From: Maridesulfovibrio sp.
Lineage (GTDB): Bacteria > Desulfobacterota > Desulfovibrionia > Desulfovibrionales > Desulfovibrionaceae
DNA: 64,000 nt
Direction: 5' to 3'
Assembly: GCF_963666665.1 (NCBI RefSeq)
Contig: NZ_OY762999.1
Location: 1,307,501-1,371,500 of the forward strand
Shown piece by piece: positions 59,538-64,000 of this stretch. The notes below the pieces were generated by a model that had not been told where the DNA came from, ran no database searches, and saw only the letters and a program-made list of their open reading frames with translations. How positions within the stretch are numbered: the stretch's first letter is position 1; each line of letters begins with the position of its first letter. The position numbers and the translations under genes were made by a program.

Positions 59538-61973
59538 ATGTCTCTGAAATTAAAGCTGATTACATTTTGCGTTGCTATTGGACTGATACCACTGCTGGTT
59601 GTCGGAACTTTAAGTGTTAACATGGCATCAAACGCATTGTCCGCCCAAGCATTCGGACAGCTTGAGTCTGTACGTGACGCTAAGAAGAAAAACCTGCAGG
59701 ACCTTGTGGACAAATGGTTTCACGAAGTAAAGCTCTTCTCCAACGTAAAAGAAGTATACAACGCAGTAGGACTGATCGGTGAGTATGCTTTAGAATATGA
59801 AATCCCGGGCCAACCCTTAAACGTTACTTCCGAAGAATATAAGGAAGTCCACCAATACGCGGCAACTCCATTTATTCCGTTCGTTAAGACCCTAGGCTAC
59901 GACGATGCAATTCTCATCAATGATTATGGCCGGGTTCTATTCTCCATTAGAAAGGAAAAGGATCTTGGAGCAGACCTTAAAAACGGGCAGTACAAAAGCA
60001 CTAACCTTGCACAGGCTTTTAAAAAAGCAGTCAAAGGGGAGATTGTATTTGCAGACTTCGAGCCTTACGCGCCCATGGGCGGAACTCCGGTTGCTTTTGT
60101 CTGCGCCCCTGTTCGCTCGCATGCAGGAGATGTTCAAGGCGTCGTTGCTTTACGGATTCCGCAAAACGAAATCAACTCTATTATGAGCTTGCGCAGCGGT
60201 ATGGGGAAAACAGGGGAATCATATCTGGTTGGACCGGACTTTCTGATGCGTTCTGATTCTGAACTTAATCCGGACCGTACTATCAACAATTCCTTTAAAA
60301 ACCAGCATAAAGGAAGGATAGAATCTGCAGCAGTCAAATTAGCGTTGGAAGGCAAGAGTAATACCGACCTCATGAAAAGCAGTCACGATATTGAGCAGCT
60401 TGTCGCTTATGCCCCCATTGAAATAGGGAAAACGCGCTGGGCTCTTATCTCTGAGATCCATAAGGAAGAAGCATTTGAAGCAGTAACAACTCTCAGAATT
60501 TTTGCCCTGATCATCTCGGGAATTACGGCTTTAATTGTTGTGCTGGTTACCCTTATTTTTCTACGCAGCTCCATCCTTGGACCACTTGAGAGAATTGAAC
60601 ACTTTGTCACTGCGGTCTCCAACGGTAATTTCAAAGCCAGTCTTGAAGGTAAATTCAAAAGTGAAATCAAGAAACTTGCTGATGGAATTCAGGTGATGGT
60701 TGCAGAGCTGAAAAACAAGCTCGGCTTCTCGCAAGGAATGCTGGACGGCATGACGGTTCCATGTCTAATCTCTGATACTGAGGCCAATATTTCATACATC
60801 AACCAACCGCTCTGCGAATTGCTGGAAAGTGGAAAATCCTGCGAGAGCTGGATCGGACGCCCAGTAAAAGACCTTTTACAGGCTCCTCCCGGGGAAAAAG
60901 GGATTTTAACCCGCTGCCTCGATGAAAGACACCCTATTGTTAATGTTGAGCGGCGCTTGAAAACCAAAAAAGATAACTACCGAGATGTTCGCATTGATGC
61001 GGCCCCGCTTTATGATCTGGACAATGAACTCATCGGCGGATTCGCCATCATTGTTGACCTTAGTTACATGAAAGCCAAGGAAGAACAGATCAGCGAGCAG
61101 CACAAAGTCATGGTTGAAATCACCGAAAAGGCACAATCAATTTCTAAATATCTGACCAAAGGTGCATCCGAGATTGAAACGCAGGTTGATCAGGTTTCCT
61201 CAAACACTGAAAAACAATTTGACCGTATCGAGTACTCATCTCAGGCAATAACTGAAATGAATCATACCTTGCTCAATTCAGTCAGCAATGCTGAAAATGC
61301 AGCAGATCAAGCTAAACAAACACGCGTACGCGCAGAGGACGGCATGCAGACAATGACCGAAACCAGCGTAGCGATAGATCAACTGCAGGCCCTATCCGAT
61401 ACGGTAAAAAGCAACATGCACCAGCTCGGCGAACAGAGTCAGTCTATCGGCGGAATCATCGGAGTAATCAATGATATTGCCGACCAGACTAATCTGCTGG
61501 CATTAAACGCAGCGATTGAAGCTGCCAGAGCAGGAGAAGCCGGCCGAGGATTCGCCGTGGTTGCTGATGAAGTGCGTAAACTGGCAGAAAAGACCATGCA
61601 ATCTACACGAGAAGTTGAAGATGCAATCAAAGGTATCCAAAATGCAGCTCAGTCCAATATTGAAAATACAGATCAAACAGTTGAGGCTGTAGAGCATGCC
61701 AGCGAATTGGTAGAAAAATCAGTTAAGGCATTTCAGGAAATCTCAGGAATGTCTGAAGATACTGCTACTGAAATCGCAAAAATAGCTCAAGCTACGGACC
61801 AGCAATCTGAAGCCCATGACCAAATCCATAAAAGTGTGGAAGATCTGAAAATGCTTGCAGGTGACACTAAATCTGACATGCAGGAATCAGCCAAGTCCAT
61901 CACCTCATTGGCTAGGACTGCACAGGAATTGGAAAAGCTCATCGAACGGCTCAGCAATGCCGCGGGTATATAA
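59538..61973 (+). CDS. Methyl-accepting chemotaxis protein with dCache-type sensor, HAMP and PAS
   Basis: An 811-residue chemoreceptor. N-terminal helix LITFCVAIGLIPLLVVGTL, a periplasmic ligand domain to about residue 315 with dCache-like features (DDAILINDYGRVLFSI, MGKTGESYLVGPDFLM), a second transmembrane helix (ALIISGITALIVVLVTLIF), a HAMP domain, a PAS domain near 400-520, and a signalling tip DIADQTNLLALNAAIEAARA-type followed by RGFAVVADEVRKLAEKT. GGAGG lies before the ATG. It should signal to CheA/CheW; the ligand is unknown. cheR at the window start could adapt it. Confidence 0.93.
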   Translation: MSLKLKLITFCVAIGLIPLLVVGTLSVNMASNALSAQAFGQLESVRDAKKKNLQDLVDKWFHEVKLFSNVKEVYNAVGLIGEYALEYEIPGQPLNVTSEEYKEVHQYAATPFIPFVKTLGYDDAILINDYGRVLFSIRKEKDLGADLKNGQYKSTNLAQAFKKAVKGEIVFADFEPYAPMGGTPVAFVCAPVRSHAGDVQGVVALRIPQNEINSIMSLRSGMGKTGESYLVGPDFLMRSDSELNPDRTINNSFKNQHKGRIESAAVKLALEGKSNTDLMKSSHDIEQLVAYAPIEIGKTRWALISEIHKEEAFEAVTTLRIFALIISGITALIVVLVTLIFLRSSILGPLERIEHFVTAVSNGNFKASLEGKFKSEIKKLADGIQVMVAELKNKLGFSQGMLDGMTVPCLISDTEANISYINQPLCELLESGKSCESWIGRPVKDLLQAPPGEKGILTRCLDERHPIVNVERRLKTKKDNYRDVRIDAAPLYDLDNELIGGFAIIVDLSYMKAKEEQISEQHKVMVEITEKAQSISKYLTKGASEIETQVDQVSSNTEKQFDRIEYSSQAITEMNHTLLNSVSNAENAADQAKQTRVRAEDGMQTMTETSVAIDQLQALSDTVKSNMHQLGEQSQSIGGIIGVINDIADQTNLLALNAAIEAARAGEAGRGFAVVADEVRKLAEKTMQSTREVEDAIKGIQNAAQSNIENTDQTVEAVEHASELVEKSVKAFQEISGMSEDTATEIAKIAQATDQQSEAHDQIHKSVEDLKMLAGDTKSDMQESAKSITSLARTAQELEKLIERLSNAAGI

Positions 61974-61997
61974 CAACTCTAGGATTGTAACAAACAA

Positions 61998-62040
61998 AAA
62001 GCCGCCCTGCTCCAAATACAGAACAGGGCGGCTTTAATAT
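61998..62040. terminator. Bidirectional terminator
   Basis: 12-bp stem AAAGCCGCCCTG / CAGGGCGGCTTT (61998-62009, 62024-62035) between the convergent chemoreceptor and acyltransferase genes, with an A-run on the left. Confidence 0.92.
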
Positions 62041-62054
62041 CTATAACAGTAAAA

Positions 62055-62699
62055 CTAATCCAGCGTCATACTTGCCATGATCGCTTCAAGGCGACGGGCT
62101 TCGCTGGCCAGTATATCATCATCAAGTTTTTCCTCGGTAACCTTGAAAGGTTCTCCCAGCAAAATTTTGCATGGCATGAACGGTTTAGGCAATTCAAACC
62201 TGTCCCACGAGTTTTCAAAAACGATAGGGTTATCCGGATAAGCCCGCATGGGAATAATTGAAGCCCCTGTCTTCTGGGCAATTGCCAGAATTCCGGACTT
62301 TACTTCATGACGAGGCCCCTTGGGACCATCCATTGTGATAGCACCGATCTTACCTTTCTTGCGCATGATCCGTGCTACTCCGAGCATAGCCTTCAATCCG
62401 CCACGAGTGGAAGAACCACGCGCAACTTCATATCCGATCCGCTCAAGCACTTCAGTTATGATCTGTCCGTCCTTGCTGTCACTGGCCATGGTTACCAGCG
62501 GAAGTTTTTCCAAAAAGCCAAGACCGATCAGGCTGAATAATTCATTATGCCATAGGGCCAGCATAAGCGGCTTGCCCTGCTTGTGCGGCTCAATGATATT
62601 TTCATATCCGCTGATATCATAACGCATTGACCTTACCCACCAACGATAAAGAAAGGCTACCTGCGGTGCAAATATGACCGGATCAATCTTGATTTTCAT
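62055..62699 (-). CDS. DUF374-type lysophospholipid/lipid A acyltransferase-like protein
   Basis: A 214-residue protein of the DUF374 acyltransferase family. LALWHNELFSL (equivalent of the acyltransferase His box), MASDSKDGQIITEVLERIGYEVARG, and DGPKGPRHEVKSG are the diagnostic segments. It is thought to acylate lipid A or a related lipid at the membrane. The ATG lies two bases after the msbA stop, so it is coupled to the lipid flippase and belongs to an envelope operon. Confidence 0.87.
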   Translation of the reverse strand: MKIKIDPVIFAPQVAFLYRWWVRSMRYDISGYENIIEPHKQGKPLMLALWHNELFSLIGLGFLEKLPLVTMASDSKDGQIITEVLERIGYEVARGSSTRGGLKAMLGVARIMRKKGKIGAITMDGPKGPRHEVKSGILAIAQKTGASIIPMRAYPDNPIVFENSWDRFELPKPFMPCKILLGEPFKVTEEKLDDDILASEARRLEAIMASMTLD

Positions 62700-62701
62700 G
62701 G

Positions 62702-64000
62702 CTAAGCGTTATCCTGGAACTGCATGTTATAAAGCTTGATATACAGCGGACATTTTTCCAGAAGCTCCTTGTGGCTGCCTTTGGAAACAATCTTGCCTTT
62801 TTCCATGACCACGATCACATCAGCTGAAAGTACAGTGGAAAGCCTGTGAGCAATTACAATGCTGGTCCTGTCCTTCATGAGATTCTCAAGGGCCATCTGT
62901 ACAATGCGTTCCGCTTCGGTATCAAGGGCACTGGTGGCCTCATCGAGAATAAGCAGCGGCGGGTTCTTGAGCAATGCACGAGCAATGGTCAGACGCTGTT
63001 TCTGTCCGCCGGAAAGCCTTACTCCGCGTTCACCGACCATAGTCTCGTAACCTTCAGGAAGCTTTTCAACAAACTCATGAGCATAAGCATTCCGTGCGCT
63101 CTGCTGGACACTCTCAAGAGAGGCATCCTGACTTACATAGGCAATGTTATCACGTACAGAAGCATTAAACAGGAAGGTTTCCTGCGAAACCATACCGATA
63201 TTCAAACGTAGAGACTTCAAGGTGTAATCACTGACTGCCCTGCCGTTAATAGCAATTGAACCTTCGCTAGCATCGTAAAAACGGGGAATCAGGTTAACCA
63301 GAGTTGTCTTACCGGATCCACTGGGACCGACAATGGCTATCTTCTGCCCTGCTTCAACATCAAGGTTGATATTGTCCAGAACAGGCTTTTCAGAAGAAGG
63401 ATAGCTGAAGGTAAGGTCTTTGATTTCCAGCTTTTTAAAATCCTGTTCCCACTCTACGGAACCACCCTGCTCAACATTGATCTTCGGAGAATCAAGAATC
63501 TCAAAAACCCTTTCCGCCCCGGCAAGCGCGCGCTGGATGGTATGGTTGGAAGTGTTCATTTTCTTGATCGGCTCATAAAGCATGACCATCGCGGCAATAA
63601 AAGAAAAGAAAGTACCCGGTGTAGACTGACCTTCAATTACCTGAGAACCGCCGTACCAGAGCACAAGACCGATACCGATGGCCCCGACAACTTCCATGAT
63701 ACGGGATGAAAGTTCACTGTTCAGGACTTCTTTAATAGCAATCCTGACCAGACGACCGTTTTCTTCTTTAAATTTGCCTGTTTCACGATTCTCATTGGCA
63801 AAAGCCTTGATTACCTTCACCCCGCTGAAACTCTCCTGCAGCAAAGCGTTAATATCTGAAATCTTGCTTTGATTCTTCCGGCCCAACTTACGCAGCTTGC
63901 GCCCAAAATAAAAAAACGGGAAAATTGCCAGCGGTAGAACCAGCACGGCAAAAGCTGCCAGATAAGGATCACGGTAAAAAACCAGACCGATCAGACAGAT
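62702..64000 (-). CDS. msbA: Lipid A export ATP-binding/permease MsbA, 3' part
   Basis: The C-terminal 432 residues of an ABC flippase for lipid A; the gene runs off the right edge, and the frame is open to base 64000. The transmembrane part (LVLPLAIFPFFYFGRKLRKL) is followed by the ATPase: Walker A GPSGSGKTTL, Q-loop SQETFLF, signature LSGGQKQRLTIARALL, Walker B PLLILDEATSALD and H-loop IVIAHRLSTV. Downstream is the DUF374 acyltransferase. Other ABC exporters share these motifs, but context favours MsbA. Confidence 0.85.
   Translation of the reverse strand: MCLIGLVFYRDPYLAAFAVLVLPLAIFPFFYFGRKLRKLGRKNQSKISDINALLQESFSGVKVIKAFANENRETGKFKEENGRLVRIAIKEVLNSELSSRIMEVVGAIGIGLVLWYGGSQVIEGQSTPGTFFSFIAAMVMLYEPIKKMNTSNHTIQRALAGAERVFEILDSPKINVEQGGSVEWEQDFKKLEIKDLTFSYPSSEKPVLDNINLDVEAGQKIAIVGPSGSGKTTLVNLIPRFYDASEGSIAINGRAVSDYTLKSLRLNIGMVSQETFLFNASVRDNIAYVSQDASLESVQQSARNAYAHEFVEKLPEGYETMVGERGVRLSGGQKQRLTIARALLKNPPLLILDEATSALDTEAERIVQMALENLMKDRTSIVIAHRLSTVLSADVIVVMEKGKIVSKGSHKELLEKCPLYIKLYNMQFQDNA

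Overview
The window reads as a piece of the chromosome of a marine-type sulfate reducer of the Desulfovibrionaceae, most likely close to Maridesulfovibrio/Desulfovibrio. The support is a periplasmic selenocysteine formate dehydrogenase with its own tetraheme cytochrome c3, a periplasmic [NiFe] hydrogenase whose two subunits match the Desulfovibrio Hyn family along their length, an LL-diaminopimelate aminotransferase route to lysine, and a moderate GC content with AT-rich intergenic regions. The species name is an inference.

Layout. 0-5 kb: the 3' end of cheR, an HDOD protein, a convergent PAS histidine kinase, rarA and rsmE. 5-12 kb: a leftward operon HIT hydrolase - lapA - lapB - mutS - lipoprotein - lysA closed by a strong terminator. 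12-16 kb: xerD with a DHH/CBS/nucleotidyltransferase fusion. 15.7-18.5 kb (rightward): dapL, folK (no normal start codon), a YHS-type small protein and a catalytically degenerate transaldolase-like protein. 19-23.5 kb: a periplasmic TPR protein, an M20 amidohydrolase, a small protein and an AlkD-like protein. 23.5-25.7 kb: four near-identical tRNA-Leu(GAG) genes; a YjaB-like acetyltransferase and a frameshifted nuclease-like gene sit between copies. 25.7-28.5 kb: rimI - pgk - tpiA - secG, leftward. 28.6-32.2 kb: a Nudix protein with a damaged Nudix box, suhB, mreB, a GAF protein and a cysteine-rich small protein. 32.6-37.2 kb: an unrecognised 580-residue protein, gcvT, a BON protein and a methyltransferase. 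37.6-41.8 kb: fdhA(Sec)-fdhB-cytochrome c3. 42-45.3 kb: a binding protein, trmO, an M20 peptidase and a PEP-CTERM-like C-type lectin. 45.4-49.2 kb: hynB-hynA-maturation protease-hypC, leftward. 49.7-54.6 kb: tmk, a YhaM-like OB/HD nuclease, surE, fba, and gap behind a structured leader. 54.8-58.5 kb: two permeases and two binding proteins of amino-acid ABC type with no ATPase. 58.5-62 kb: an HD-GYP protein and a chemoreceptor. 62-64 kb: a DUF374 acyltransferase and the 3' part of msbA.

How it fits together. Hyn and Fdh are the periplasmic H2- and formate-oxidising enzymes that feed the cytochrome c3 pool of sulfate reducers. pgk, tpiA, fba and gap supply lower glycolysis/gluconeogenesis. LapAB, MsbA and the DUF374 protein belong to envelope lipid/LPS handling. 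CheR, HDOD, HD-GYP and the chemoreceptor form a signalling and motility complement. No complete mobile element, CRISPR array or obvious defence island is visible. The least ordinary segment is the tRNA-Leu(GAG) array with its inserted cargo. Other items to re-examine are the folK start, the decayed transaldolase and Nudix active sites, the structured gap leader, and a dispersed GCCTCCGGCGGC repeat that supplies Shine-Dalgarno sequences to two genes.
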